NCBI RefSeq assembly: GCF_900454835.1
Contig: NZ_UGTM01000002.1
Span: 992,001-1,056,000, forward strand
Length of the DNA: 64,000 nt
Direction: 5' to 3'
Origin: Prevotella denticola
GTDB lineage: Bacteria; Bacteroidota; Bacteroidia; Bacteroidales; Bacteroidaceae
Positions 26,183 through 35,471 of the stretch are shown piece after piece. The notes under the pieces were generated by a model. The model worked only from the letters and a program-made list of their open reading frames with translations, searched no databases and had not been told where the DNA came from. Both the position numbers and the translations under genes were made by a program. Each line of letters opens with the position of its first letter. Within the stretch, counting starts at the first letter, position 1.

Positions 26183-28945
26183 TTATCGTTTGATGAACAT
26201 CTGGGTGTGATTTCCCTTGCCCGTATGCACCGTAAGTCTGTAGGTTCCCGGATTCAGTCTGGAGAGATCCAGTGTTGCCACATGATTCCTGTCAGGAGTC
26301 ACGTCAGCTTTCATCAGCCGTTCGCCTACGGTCGTGCTGACGACAAATTCCGCCTGCTTCACCTCGGGGTTGAGCAGCACATGGATGTCTTTCCTGACAG
26401 GAATGGGATAGACCGCATAAACCGGTGCGGACTTCCGTTCAACGACACGGATCTGGAAAGAAGCGTCAGAGGAGGTCTGGCGGCCATCTGTCGCAGACAC
26501 ATTGACACGTGTGATGCCCTTTGCCAGCGGCCGCAGCTGAAGATTGTCATTGCTGACGGCGGTAGAGGCGATGCTGCCGTTAGAAACATCGGCTTTGTAC
26601 GTAAGGCGGTTCTTACCGCTGTATGCGTAATGTTCCGTCAAGGGAATTGTCACGATGCCTTCATCCAGGCCGATGATACAGTTGTCGAACGGCTTTTCCA
26701 ACTGCGGCGGGATATACTTGACGATCCGGAACGTAAAGCTCTTCTCTGCCTTTGCTCCCAAGTCGTCTGTGAGAATGAACGTACAGGTATAACTGCCTGC
26801 CGCAAGCACAGGGACAAGGTGTACGGTCACCGTAGACCGGTTCAAGGTGTAGGAAACGCCCTTGGTCTCGCCCGCAGTCTTTATGTCCCAGCCATGTCCG
26901 TCAGGGTCGGAAACATTGAAACTGAAGGACTTCCGCTCGTCTTCGCCCACTTCGATGACCCCTTCCGGGAACCCGCTCGTCTCCGGAGCATGGTTGAGCT
27001 TCGTCGTACATTGCCGTATGACCGGTGCCGAGAGATTACCCCAACGGTCCACAGCCACTACGGCAATGCTGTACGTCTTGTTGTCCTGAAGGTCGTTGAA
27101 AGTGTATTTCAACGTTTCGCCCAGACGGTGTCCCACACCGTTCACCTCCTTGTAGTTCATGTCCTTGAGACTTTCAGGCGTCAGATCGCCGGGGCTGATG
27201 TACAGCCGGTAGAAGGCTGCCGTCTTGTCCTCGTCCTTCGCAATGCTCCATTCAGCGGTGACATCCACGAAGTCAGGGGTCAGCGACAACGTTCCGACTT
27301 TCTCAGGTGCAATCCCCGTATCGGTCTCAAAGGCAGCCTCGGCGTCGATATATCCCCGGCCTAACTTCCCTTTGTATGCCGGGTTCTGTTCGTCGATGTT
27401 GTAAGGTCTGTATGCAGTCGTCAGCCGCGACTTCAATTCCTCGTTGGTGAAGCCCTGCTTCCCGAAGTAGGATGCGATAAGTGCGGCAATACCCGAAACG
27501 TGCGGGCAGGCCATGGATGTCCCCTGGAAGTAGGCGTAACCGGAAGCTGCCTTGCGCTTAGGGACAGTACTCAGCACACCAGCCTCCGTACCGTAACGGT
27601 CCTGATCACCGCCCGGTGCCATGATCGTGACCCATTTGGCATAATTGCTGTAGCTGGCCTTGGTGAAATCCCAGGCCATAGCAGAGACCGAGACGGCCGG
27701 GGGATAGCAGGCGGGGTAAGCCGAGAACTCCTTGTTCTCGTTGCCGGCAGCGAATACGACTACGCCCCCCTTCATCGGAGAGTCCGCCCGCTGCTGTCCG
27801 TTGGCATCACAGCCCGCCATCTTGATGAAGTAGTCGACAGCCTCCTTGAGCAGCTGCGGCATTGCCGTGACACCCGCTGTGGACGCATATCCCCATGAGT
27901 TCTGGCAGATGACGGCTCCGTTGTCAGCCGCATACTTGATGGCAGCCGCCGCATCGCCCTGCTCGTTCTTCCTCCGGAAAATCTGACAGCTCATCAGCCG
28001 TACGCCGCTGCCGGCTGTCCCATCACCGCCGGCTATGCCGGCAACACCCTTTCCGTTGTTGTTACGTGCGCCGACCGTGCCGGCGACGTGTGTGCCGTGT
28101 CCTTCGTCGTCAGGCTCTATCGTGCCTCCGACAACATCCTTTGCTTCAACAAAGTTGTAACCGTAGACATCGTCTATGAAACCGTTGCCGTCATCGTCGA
28201 CACCAGGCTGTCCGTTCTTTTCCTTCTCGTTGATGTAGAGATTGTCCACAAGGTCCTCATGGGTAACGTCAATACCGCCGTCGACAATGGCTACAATGAC
28301 ATTCTTCCTGCCGGTTGTGTATTTCTCCCATACCGGCCTGACGTTGCAGTCAGCCCCCTTCTTTGCACGGACGCTGATCGACCCGTCATTGTAATAATGC
28401 CACTGCTTTGCCAGAAGCGGGTCGTCAAATCCGCCTGCCGCCGCCTGCTGCATGGAAGCATCCGCGCCAGCTGCCGTATAAGGCTTTGCAGTGATTCCCG
28501 GCCGTGCAATGGGCAGGACACGTTCGGCGTATTCCACTCCCTTCGCCTTGCTGAACTGCTGTACGACAGCAGCAACATCCTTGCTGTCGTCGAAATAGAC
28601 AGTGTACCAGCGGTCAAGTCCCGCTGCCACGGTCCGTGCCTCATAGACTCCTGCGGGCTTGAAGACCCTTTCCATCCTGTAGGCACCGGCGTATTGCATG
28701 GCGGAAGACATTGCCGAGGGCACGCTCTGCATCTCTACCTCCCCGCTTCGGGTAGCAGGCAAGGCGGCACTGGCAGCCTTCGACAGCTTCACGTGGACAC
28801 ATCCCTTTACTGCAAAGAGATCCTTGTCAATGTTAACGGAGCGTGTACCGCTGCCGGCTGCTTCCATGTCGATACTGTCCTGACACGACATGAGCATCAT
28901 ACCCGAGAGCGCACACGCACATAAAAATATAATGGTTTTCTTCAT
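26183..28945 (-). CDS. S8 subtilisin-like serine peptidase, lipoprotein with type IX-like tail
   Basis: A 920-residue exported protease. The signal peptide ends in LMSC (Cys21), suggesting a lipoprotein. Residues about 45-145 look like an inhibitor-type propeptide. The catalytic domain (about 200-510) shows the full triad: Asp222 in AIVDGGIDVTHEDL, His283 in EGHGTHVAGT, Ser477 in GTSMACPHVSG, plus the oxyanion Asn402 in AAGNEN. A fibronectin-like region and a cadherin-like region (about 560-840) follow. The end (VYPIPVRKDIHV to MFIKR) resembles a type A type IX sorting domain. Having both a lipobox and this tail is odd. It lies between a BACON lipoprotein and a barrel gene. Confidence 0.93.
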   Translation of the reverse strand: MKKTIIFLCACALSGMMLMSCQDSIDMEAAGSGTRSVNIDKDLFAVKGCVHVKLSKAASAALPATRSGEVEMQSVPSAMSSAMQYAGAYRMERVFKPAGVYEARTVAAGLDRWYTVYFDDSKDVAAVVQQFSKAKGVEYAERVLPIARPGITAKPYTAAGADASMQQAAAGGFDDPLLAKQWHYYNDGSISVRAKKGADCNVRPVWEKYTTGRKNVIVAIVDGGIDVTHEDLVDNLYINEKEKNGQPGVDDDGNGFIDDVYGYNFVEAKDVVGGTIEPDDEGHGTHVAGTVGARNNNGKGVAGIAGGDGTAGSGVRLMSCQIFRRKNEQGDAAAAIKYAADNGAVICQNSWGYASTAGVTAMPQLLKEAVDYFIKMAGCDANGQQRADSPMKGGVVVFAAGNENKEFSAYPACYPPAVSVSAMAWDFTKASYSNYAKWVTIMAPGGDQDRYGTEAGVLSTVPKRKAASGYAYFQGTSMACPHVSGIAALIASYFGKQGFTNEELKSRLTTAYRPYNIDEQNPAYKGKLGRGYIDAEAAFETDTGIAPEKVGTLSLTPDFVDVTAEWSIAKDEDKTAAFYRLYISPGDLTPESLKDMNYKEVNGVGHRLGETLKYTFNDLQDNKTYSIAVVAVDRWGNLSAPVIRQCTTKLNHAPETSGFPEGVIEVGEDERKSFSFNVSDPDGHGWDIKTAGETKGVSYTLNRSTVTVHLVPVLAAGSYTCTFILTDDLGAKAEKSFTFRIVKYIPPQLEKPFDNCIIGLDEGIVTIPLTEHYAYSGKNRLTYKADVSNGSIASTAVSNDNLQLRPLAKGITRVNVSATDGRQTSSDASFQIRVVERKSAPVYAVYPIPVRKDIHVLLNPEVKQAEFVVSTTVGERLMKADVTPDRNHVATLDLSRLNPGTYRLTVHTGKGNHTQMFIKR

Positions 28946-28962
28946 TACTGTTCTCTTCTATA

Positions 28963-30558
28963 TTACTTCCTTACTTTGTGCTCCTTGAGCATACGCTCTA
29001 TCTTTGCCATCCGCTGCTGCTTGCTTCCTTCAAAAACATTCTTCTTGTAAAGCACGCTGACCTGCATGACCGGCTGTCCGTCGTTCACATCGGAGAACTT
29101 ACCGCCGGAGATAGCCAGCGTCAGATAATCGGAGCGGCGGGCATAGACATGATGCTGGCCGTTGTAACTGACGAACTCGAAACCGTTTGAAGTGAGCAGC
29201 CTGTCAAACTCACGGGTCACAAACCATTCGTTGCCATACTGCCAGATGCCCAGATTCGGCCGGCTGAAGCTCATGCTGTACTGCTCGACACTCCCTTCCT
29301 TGTCCTGCGGAGCAGGATTGTCACCGCCACGGGTATAGAAGTAATAGATGCGGGCTACCAGCGTCGGATCGGTCGTCTTGTAGACGATTGCCTCAACCTC
29401 ACTGCTCTTGGAAACCTGCCGCTTCACCTCTTCGCTCTTCTTGCCTGCTTCGTACTCCTCTACCGCACCGACCTTCTTGTCAGCCTTGTCCAGAAGCTCG
29501 AGCGGGCCGAGCTCAAGGTGCCGGAACGTCTCATAATCACGGTCCTGCTCATGCATCTGATAGAAGAACAACACGACACTGTTGTTGCTCTCCATAATGT
29601 CGACGTCCATGGTGAAGTGTTCCCGCACATTGATGTAATGGTTCGGGTCTTTCTCGTCCCTCACGTAGCCGCTGCCTTTCAGGAAGTCCTGGAAAGCCTG
29701 CGACTTCACCGCATCGACGCCTTCCTTTACCAGCGAACGCGTATAAATGCGGGTGGGAACGAAATGCTTTGTGTCGTGAACGTAGACAACATCCTTGAAC
29801 AAGGGAGAGGGGGTCTTGAAGAAATAGCTTTCCTCATAGATTCCGTTCTCCGCATCCGGCGCTCCGTACTCCGAGAGAATACTTCCCCGGCGGATTTCAA
29901 AGTCCATCATCCTGTGCAGGCTGAAAGGATTGCCCGGGTTGCAGGCCAGGATGAAGGTTGCCACACCCGGCTGCCTGACAGCAATGTCATGCGTTTTCCC
30001 ACCGACTGATACAGTCAGCTTCGTTGTCCTTTCCACAGTACCATAGTTCGGTTTGGAAATGAATTTCAGGCCACGCTTCTTCTTGATGACCTGCATCCAT
30101 TCGGGCTGTTCGCTCTGGTGCAGCTCGTACAGACTGCTTTCCATGTTCACGTCGACGGTCGTCGTACCGCCTGCCTGCGGCAGGACAACCTCGCCGTTGG
30201 CAATATCCAGTGAAAAGTCAGCGGCACTCTGCCTTACCATGATTTTCTCCACTGCCAGACCGCCGTCAACGAGGATGTAACTGCTCCGTTCCACGCCGGT
30301 CGTATTGGCATCCACCCTTACGGCAATTTCGTTCCCGCTCTGTGTGAGATGAATCCACGGCTTGGGTGTCGTGGCAATCCATTCTTTGCAGTCCGTGTTT
30401 ACGGTAATGGTCTTCTCTCCCATCTGGTTGGAAAAGGTGATGTCTTTCTCTGAAACATTCAGCTGCGGTTGCTCAAAGCTGTCCTTTTCAGAACAGCCCG
30501 CCACCATCGCCAGTACCAGACACAGGAAGGCGAACTGCAGCAGCTTATGTAAATTCAT
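28963..30558 (-). CDS. BACON-domain lipoprotein (paralog 1)
   Basis: A 531-residue surface or periplasmic lipoprotein, lipidated at the Cys of VAGC. It has two BACON-like domains (roughly residues 30-110 and 115-200, each ending in an IMVRQSA or IAVRQPG strand), then a domain of about 330 residues with HRMMDFEIRRGS and WQYGNEWFV. BACON domains are beta-sandwiches common in Bacteroidetes surface proteins and often act as spacers or glycan binders. I prefer the ATG at 30558 (MNLHKLL), matching the start of its paralog; the ATG at 30567 adds three residues. It is 17 bases upstream of the subtilase gene. Confidence 0.88.
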   Translation of the reverse strand: MNLHKLLQFAFLCLVLAMVAGCSEKDSFEQPQLNVSEKDITFSNQMGEKTITVNTDCKEWIATTPKPWIHLTQSGNEIAVRVDANTTGVERSSYILVDGGLAVEKIMVRQSAADFSLDIANGEVVLPQAGGTTTVDVNMESSLYELHQSEQPEWMQVIKKKRGLKFISKPNYGTVERTTKLTVSVGGKTHDIAVRQPGVATFILACNPGNPFSLHRMMDFEIRRGSILSEYGAPDAENGIYEESYFFKTPSPLFKDVVYVHDTKHFVPTRIYTRSLVKEGVDAVKSQAFQDFLKGSGYVRDEKDPNHYINVREHFTMDVDIMESNNSVVLFFYQMHEQDRDYETFRHLELGPLELLDKADKKVGAVEEYEAGKKSEEVKRQVSKSSEVEAIVYKTTDPTLVARIYYFYTRGGDNPAPQDKEGSVEQYSMSFSRPNLGIWQYGNEWFVTREFDRLLTSNGFEFVSYNGQHHVYARRSDYLTLAISGGKFSDVNDGQPVMQVSVLYKKNVFEGSKQQRMAKIERMLKEHKVRK

Positions 30559-30603
30559 TATACGCATATCAGGATAACATTTAAATAAGGTATAACCACC
30601 TGG

Positions 30604-32223
30604 CTAAAACTTCAACGTCTGCTTTGCCTCCATGAAGTTCCGGACCATCCTTGCCTGCGCCTTCACGGCCTTGCTGCCTGCACCAGACACTGACGGGTCG
30701 TAGCTGTAGAGCAGTGCGAGTGTCGGCACATTGTTGTCGGCTACGCAGGTGACAGCGATGACAAGATGGTCACGCTCGCGGGCGAAGAAGTGATTGTTGC
30801 CGGAAGAACGGAGGTAAGAGAAACCTTCCTCACCGAGTTTCTTCTTGATTTCATTCGTGGCAATCCATTTGTTCCCATATTTCCATACACCGAGACTCGT
30901 GTCTTTGAAGAGCAGCGCACCGATCTGTACGCTCCCCAGTTTTGCAGGGACGTTGCCGTCCTTGTCCGTCGTATAGAAGATGTGGATGCGGGCATAGGGA
31001 GCCGACGGACTTTCGTTCTTCTTCAACGTGTACTGAAGCTGTGACACTTCCGTGTCCTTGTTCTCGTTCATCGTGCGCTCTTCTTCCTTGCTGCCGGCAT
31101 TCTTTTCATACTGTTCCACCTGGGCTACCTTCACGTTGTCGGCCTGCAGAAGCTCAAGCGGATAATAAGGAATCCTGTCGAAGGTCTTGTATTCTCCCGT
31201 CTGCTTCATCACCGGCGTGAAGGTAAGGTTGACGCCTTCATTGTTCTCCTTTTCCGAGATGTAGATCTTCAACGAGAGCAGCTCCTTCTCGTTCATATAT
31301 TCTCTGTCCGACTCGGAGTTGCTGCGCACATAACCGTTGTCGGCAAGGAACCGCCCGAAAGCCTTGTCCTTGACGGCCGCTATGGCCTTGGTGCCGTCGC
31401 CGACAGTGATGATCTGCGAGGGCGTAACGCCGTCAGAGCTGCAATACTGTATCAGTGTGAAGATCGGTGAAGGAGTGATGAACGTGTACATTTCCTCCAG
31501 ACCGTATGCCGGCATCGCCGTCTGGTACTCGCGCAGATAGCTGCCGCGTCCCAGCTCGTATTCCATGATTCTGTGTACATCCTGCGGCGCACCGGGATTG
31601 ATGGGAAGGATATAACGCTGGATGCCCGACTGCGACACGACGATCTCACGGGTGACGCTGCCGCTCTTGGCATACAGCTTCACCTCACGTTTCTGATAAG
31701 TATCGTTACGTCCGGCAACCAGCTTTATCTCTTCGTCAGACTTGACGATCTTGAGCCAGTCGACCTCTTCACTCGGCGTAACCTCGTAAACCGACGAATT
31801 GGTCGTTACGTCGATTGTCTTTTCGCCGCCTGTCTGGGGCAGATAGATGGCGGTCGGGACAACGTCGAGCGTCACGTCGGCCGCACTCTGCTTCACCTCT
31901 ATTTTTCCCGTGGCTCCGTTGGCGTTCACGAGCACGTAACCGGTACGCTCCACCCCCATCTTGTTTTCTCCCACCTTCACTTTCAGGAGATTGCCGTCCT
32001 GCACCAGCGAAATCCAGTCGCCCTCCTGGGGAGACGAAGCGACCCAGCTGCTCTGGTTCGTTGTCACGCTGATGTTCCTTTCACCGACTCCCTTGTCAAA
32101 CGCAACATTGTTCTCCGAGAGAACCAGTGTCGGCAGCTCAAACTCGTCTTCCTTTGCACAGGAGAACAGGCAAAGAAGGATTCCACCAAGGAAAAGGGAG
32201 TAAAAAGTCTTTCTTAAATTCAT
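30604..32223 (-). CDS. BACON-domain lipoprotein (paralog 2)
   Basis: A 539-residue lipoprotein with the signal peptide ending in LFSC. It has the same plan as its neighbour: two BACON-like domains (ending IEVKQSA and IVVSQSG) and a long C-terminal domain with HRIMEYELGRGS and WKYGNKWIA. The pair clearly arose by duplication and diverged. I start at the ATG at 32223 (MNLRKTFYSL), as an upstream TTG has no support. It is the first gene of the five-gene operon, with a promoter at 32422-32452 and a leader of about 190 bases. Confidence 0.88.
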   Translation of the reverse strand: MNLRKTFYSLFLGGILLCLFSCAKEDEFELPTLVLSENNVAFDKGVGERNISVTTNQSSWVASSPQEGDWISLVQDGNLLKVKVGENKMGVERTGYVLVNANGATGKIEVKQSAADVTLDVVPTAIYLPQTGGEKTIDVTTNSSVYEVTPSEEVDWLKIVKSDEEIKLVAGRNDTYQKREVKLYAKSGSVTREIVVSQSGIQRYILPINPGAPQDVHRIMEYELGRGSYLREYQTAMPAYGLEEMYTFITPSPIFTLIQYCSSDGVTPSQIITVGDGTKAIAAVKDKAFGRFLADNGYVRSNSESDREYMNEKELLSLKIYISEKENNEGVNLTFTPVMKQTGEYKTFDRIPYYPLELLQADNVKVAQVEQYEKNAGSKEEERTMNENKDTEVSQLQYTLKKNESPSAPYARIHIFYTTDKDGNVPAKLGSVQIGALLFKDTSLGVWKYGNKWIATNEIKKKLGEEGFSYLRSSGNNHFFARERDHLVIAVTCVADNNVPTLALLYSYDPSVSGAGSKAVKAQARMVRNFMEAKQTLKF

Positions 32224-32421
32224 ACTCTTCAAGGTTTTTGTCAGATAAAAATTAATTTGGATGATGTTCTGAAATTATATTGATAATTCCGGGCAGGGAC
32301 ATGAATAATGGCTTGACGACATCGCACCGGCATATCGATTCGGATGGGCAAAGCCCTTTGCGAAGCGGCTCGGGCAGGTGAAAATTCTTCATCGGTTATT
32401 GCGGATATGTAAATTCCTGTG

Positions 32422-32452
32422 CAAAGGTACTCCCTTCTTGCTGATACGGCAA
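32422..32452 (-). promoter_or_regulatory. Promoter of the BACON/subtilase operon
   Basis: On the minus strand TTG (32450-32452), 20 bases, then TACCTTTG (32422-32429), the full Bacteroidetes pattern. The leader of about 190 bases is long and could hold regulation. Beyond it, away from the operon, lies a TTCCC/GGGAA array. Confidence 0.75.
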
Positions 32453-32544
32453 TACTCATTTATGAGTAATTTCCAGCAGTTTATGCGTGAAATCACATGG
32501 AAGCACGACACAAGCAAAAGTCAAGACAAACTATAGACTGACAC

Positions 32545-32628
32545 CTCCCAACCGTCAGGGAACTCTGTTCCCAGCCGTCGGGAACTGGATTCCCAGCCGT
32601 CGGGAACAGAATTCCCGGCTATTGGGAA
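32545..32628. repeat. 22-bp periodic array, TTCCC/GGGAA family (copy 1)
   Basis: Four units with cores at 32545-32562, 32568-32584, 32590-32606 and 32612-32628. Each is an inverted pair (TTCCC, 7-8 bases, GGGAA) separated by 5-base spacers CTCTG, CTGGA and CAGAA; the first left arm is CTCCC. The period is 22-23 bases. It sits between the divergent BACON operon and holB promoters. Confidence 0.9.
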
Positions 32629-32688
32629 TATCCTTCCTCGTAAATTGTTTCTTTCAGACTTACTTTCCATTTTCTCACTTTTATTTGC

Positions 32689-32696
32689 TACCTTTG
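32689..32696 (+). promoter_or_regulatory. -7 box of the holB operon promoter
   Basis: TACCTTTG matches TAnnTTTG, about 165 bases before the holB ATG. No clear -33 TTG was found. The leader holds no recognised motif. Confidence 0.5.
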
Positions 32697-32862
32697 TAGC
32701 CCGATGCTGTCGGCACAACAGACATAAGGAGGCTGCTGAACGACAGGACATTTCTACACCGCCTCGATTGCGGCAAGCATACATGGAGTGACGGGACGGA
32801 TTCTGTAGAAATGCTGTCCGCATCACAGGACGATAACATAATAACATAAAACAAGAGGGAAG

Positions 32863-34002
32863 ATGGACTTTTCGGATGTCATAGGACAGGATGCGGTCAG
32901 CAACAGGCTCGTGCAGATGGTGAAGGAAGACCGACTGCCGCACGCACTGCTCTTCTGCGGTCCAGAGGGGACAGGCAAGATGGCACTTGCCATGGCGTTT
33001 GCCTGCTATCTGCTTGCCGGTGACGAAGCCGGAGATGCCGTTCCGACCTCTGTCTCCAACGCCAGAGCCATGCTCCGGCAGTGGGAACATCCCGACCTTC
33101 ACTTCTCCTACCCCACCATAAAACTGCCCGGCATGAGCAGCGAACACCAGCCTGTAAGCAGCGATTTTGCCAAGGAATGGCATGATCTCATCATGCAGGG
33201 AGCCTACTTCACCATGAACCAGTGGATGAAGCAGATGGGAGCGACCACGCAGCAGGCCATCATCACGGGGGCCGAGAGCGATGAACTGGCACGTGTACTG
33301 GCACTGAAATCAAGTCAGGGAGGCTACAAGGTCGCCATTATCTGGCGACCCGAACGGATGAATCTCACCTCGGCCAACAAACTGCTGAAACTCCTCGAGG
33401 AACCCCCGCAGGGCACCGTCTTCCTCATGGTAAGCGAAGAACCGGAGAAGCTGCTTGAGACCATCGTCAGCCGTACACAGCGCATCGATGTGAAACGCAT
33501 CGACGACGAAGCAGTGGAACAGGCGCTCATCGCACGGAGAGGAATCGATGCCGATGCGGCACACCGCATTGCACGCATCGCACACGGCAGCTGGCTGAAA
33601 GCCTTGGAGTCGCTGGACACCGGCAATGAAAGCCGCGAGTTCCTCAATATGTTCCAAATGCTCATGCGTCTCTGCTACCTCCGCAACGTGAAGGACCTCA
33701 AGCGATGGAGCGAGGTGACGGCAGGCTACGGACGCGAAAAGGAACGTCGTATGCTTGTTTATTTCCAGCAGCAGGTACGAGAGAACTTCATGTTCAACTT
33801 CCGCAATCCGGAACTCAACTACATGACACTGGAGGAAGAGAACTTTGCAAAGAACTTCGCCCGGTTCATCAATGAAGCGAACGTCATCGAAATCAACGAA
33901 CTGTTCCAGCGGGCCGGCCGGGACATAGGACAGAATGCAAATGCCAAGATCGTCCTCTACGACATGGCACTGAAGCTCATTGTCCTGCTGTTGAAGAAGT
34001 AA
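32863..34002 (+). CDS. holB: DNA polymerase III delta prime subunit
   Basis: A 379-residue AAA+ clamp-loader subunit. It helps open and load the sliding clamp onto primed DNA. Visible features: MDFSDVIGQDAVSNRL and LPHALLFCGPEGTGKMALA (Walker-A-like, residues 33-40), the sensor region KLLKLLEEPPQGTVFLMVSEEPEKLLETIVSRTQRI, and the C-terminal collar domain. The ATG at 32863 follows AAGAGGGAAG. It is the first gene of a plus-strand operon with PSP1 and GldH, an order often seen in Bacteroidetes. Confidence 0.93.
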   Translation: MDFSDVIGQDAVSNRLVQMVKEDRLPHALLFCGPEGTGKMALAMAFACYLLAGDEAGDAVPTSVSNARAMLRQWEHPDLHFSYPTIKLPGMSSEHQPVSSDFAKEWHDLIMQGAYFTMNQWMKQMGATTQQAIITGAESDELARVLALKSSQGGYKVAIIWRPERMNLTSANKLLKLLEEPPQGTVFLMVSEEPEKLLETIVSRTQRIDVKRIDDEAVEQALIARRGIDADAAHRIARIAHGSWLKALESLDTGNESREFLNMFQMLMRLCYLRNVKDLKRWSEVTAGYGREKERRMLVYFQQQVRENFMFNFRNPELNYMTLEEENFAKNFARFINEANVIEINELFQRAGRDIGQNANAKIVLYDMALKLIVLLLKK

Positions 34003-34130
34003 ATAAAATCGGCAGCTGGCCATCAACGCCTATCAACGTCCCCCTCCCCATCACCGCTTATTATTGCTTATCACTGCCCGCCACATCCCCTCTCTCCGAG
34101 GAATCCGGGGGCTTCTTAAAATACAAAACA

Positions 34131-35471
34131 ATGGATTACAAAGATATGAAATTCAAGGTCTGGCACGGTTGCGACCGTGGTTTATGCCACAAGGGATGCG
34201 GCAGACAGGACCGCCAGCTGAACACCTTCGACTGGCTGGCCGACGTGCCGGGCAATAACCAGACAACCGACCTTGTCGAAGTACAATTCAAGAACACCCG
34301 AAAAGGATACTACCACAATGCCAATAACCTTGACCTCAAGAAAGGAGACATCGTGGCTGTGGAGGCCAACCCCGGACATGACATCGGGGTCGTCACACTG
34401 ACGGGACGGCTTGTCAAGCTACAGATAAAGAAAACCTCCTGCGTGAAGTCGCCCGACGACATCAAGCGTGTCTACCGCCTTGCAAAGGAGGTGGATATGC
34501 AGAAGTACCGTGAGGCAAAGGCACGTGAACACAAAACGATGATCGAGAGCCGGCAGATTGCCAAAGGACTGGGACTGAAGATGAAGATCGGTGACGTGGA
34601 GTATCAGGGCGACGGCAACAAAGCCATCTTCTATTACATCGCCGACGAGCGGGTGGACTTCCGCCAGCTCATCAAAGACCTTGCAGCTGCCTTCCATGTA
34701 CGCATCGAGATGAAACAGATCGGGGCACGGCAGGAAGCCGGACGCATCGGCGGAACAGGTCCTTGCGGACGGGAACTCTGCTGTGCCACATGGATGAAGA
34801 GTTTCTCCAGCGTCTCCACCACGGCAGCACGCATCCAGGACATCTCGCTCAACCCCACCAAGCTGGCGGGTATGTGTGCCAAGCTGAAATGCTGTCTGAA
34901 CTATGAGGTGGACGACTACATGGAGGCTGCCCGCAAGCTACCGAGCAAGGAAGTGCTCCTGGAGACAATGGACGGTGAATACCATCTCTTCAAGACCGAT
35001 ATCCTCAGCGGACAGTGTACTTACTCTACCGACAAGAACCTCGGGGCCAACCTCGAGACCATCAGTGCCGAGCGCGCCAGGGAAATCATCGAAATGAACC
35101 GATGCGGAGAGAAACCGCTGTCGCTCCTCGAAGACGGAAAGGCCAAACCCGTCAGGAAGCCTGTCGACCTGCTGGCCGGTGCCGACCTCAGCCGGTTCGA
35201 CAAGGCAAAAAAACGCAGAAAGAACAATACACAGCGTAACGGCAACACACAGCAAGGCAACCGCCGCAGCTCACGTGAAGGGCAGGACGGTTTCCGCCCC
35301 CAGAACGACAGAAGACGCTCCCAGAGCGACAGCCGCCGGACACAGAACGGCAACCGGCGTCCGTACAACGGGGCACATCCTGCACAACAGCGGAGTGCAG
35401 CCGCAATGCCGGAGACAGACAGGAGAATCGAACAGGGACAACCTCAGCAAACGGAAAGAACACAGGAATGA
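34131..35471 (+). CDS. PSP1 domain protein (RicT-like)
   Basis: A 446-residue cytoplasmic protein with a PSP1 domain (about residues 60-250) and an N-terminal cysteine cluster (GCDRGLCHKGCGRQD). Other family hallmarks are RIGGTGPCGRELCCATWM and LKCCLNYE. In Bacillus the related RicT/YaaT joins an Fe-S-containing complex that affects RNA processing; whether that holds here is unknown. The last 100 residues are a low-complexity Arg/Asn/Gln-rich tail that suggests nucleic-acid contact. Its stop overlaps the gldH start (ATGA), so translation is coupled. Confidence 0.92.
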   Translation: MDYKDMKFKVWHGCDRGLCHKGCGRQDRQLNTFDWLADVPGNNQTTDLVEVQFKNTRKGYYHNANNLDLKKGDIVAVEANPGHDIGVVTLTGRLVKLQIKKTSCVKSPDDIKRVYRLAKEVDMQKYREAKAREHKTMIESRQIAKGLGLKMKIGDVEYQGDGNKAIFYYIADERVDFRQLIKDLAAAFHVRIEMKQIGARQEAGRIGGTGPCGRELCCATWMKSFSSVSTTAARIQDISLNPTKLAGMCAKLKCCLNYEVDDYMEAARKLPSKEVLLETMDGEYHLFKTDILSGQCTYSTDKNLGANLETISAERAREIIEMNRCGEKPLSLLEDGKAKPVRKPVDLLAGADLSRFDKAKKRRKNNTQRNGNTQQGNRRSSREGQDGFRPQNDRRRSQSDSRRTQNGNRRPYNGAHPAQQRSAAAMPETDRRIEQGQPQQTERTQE

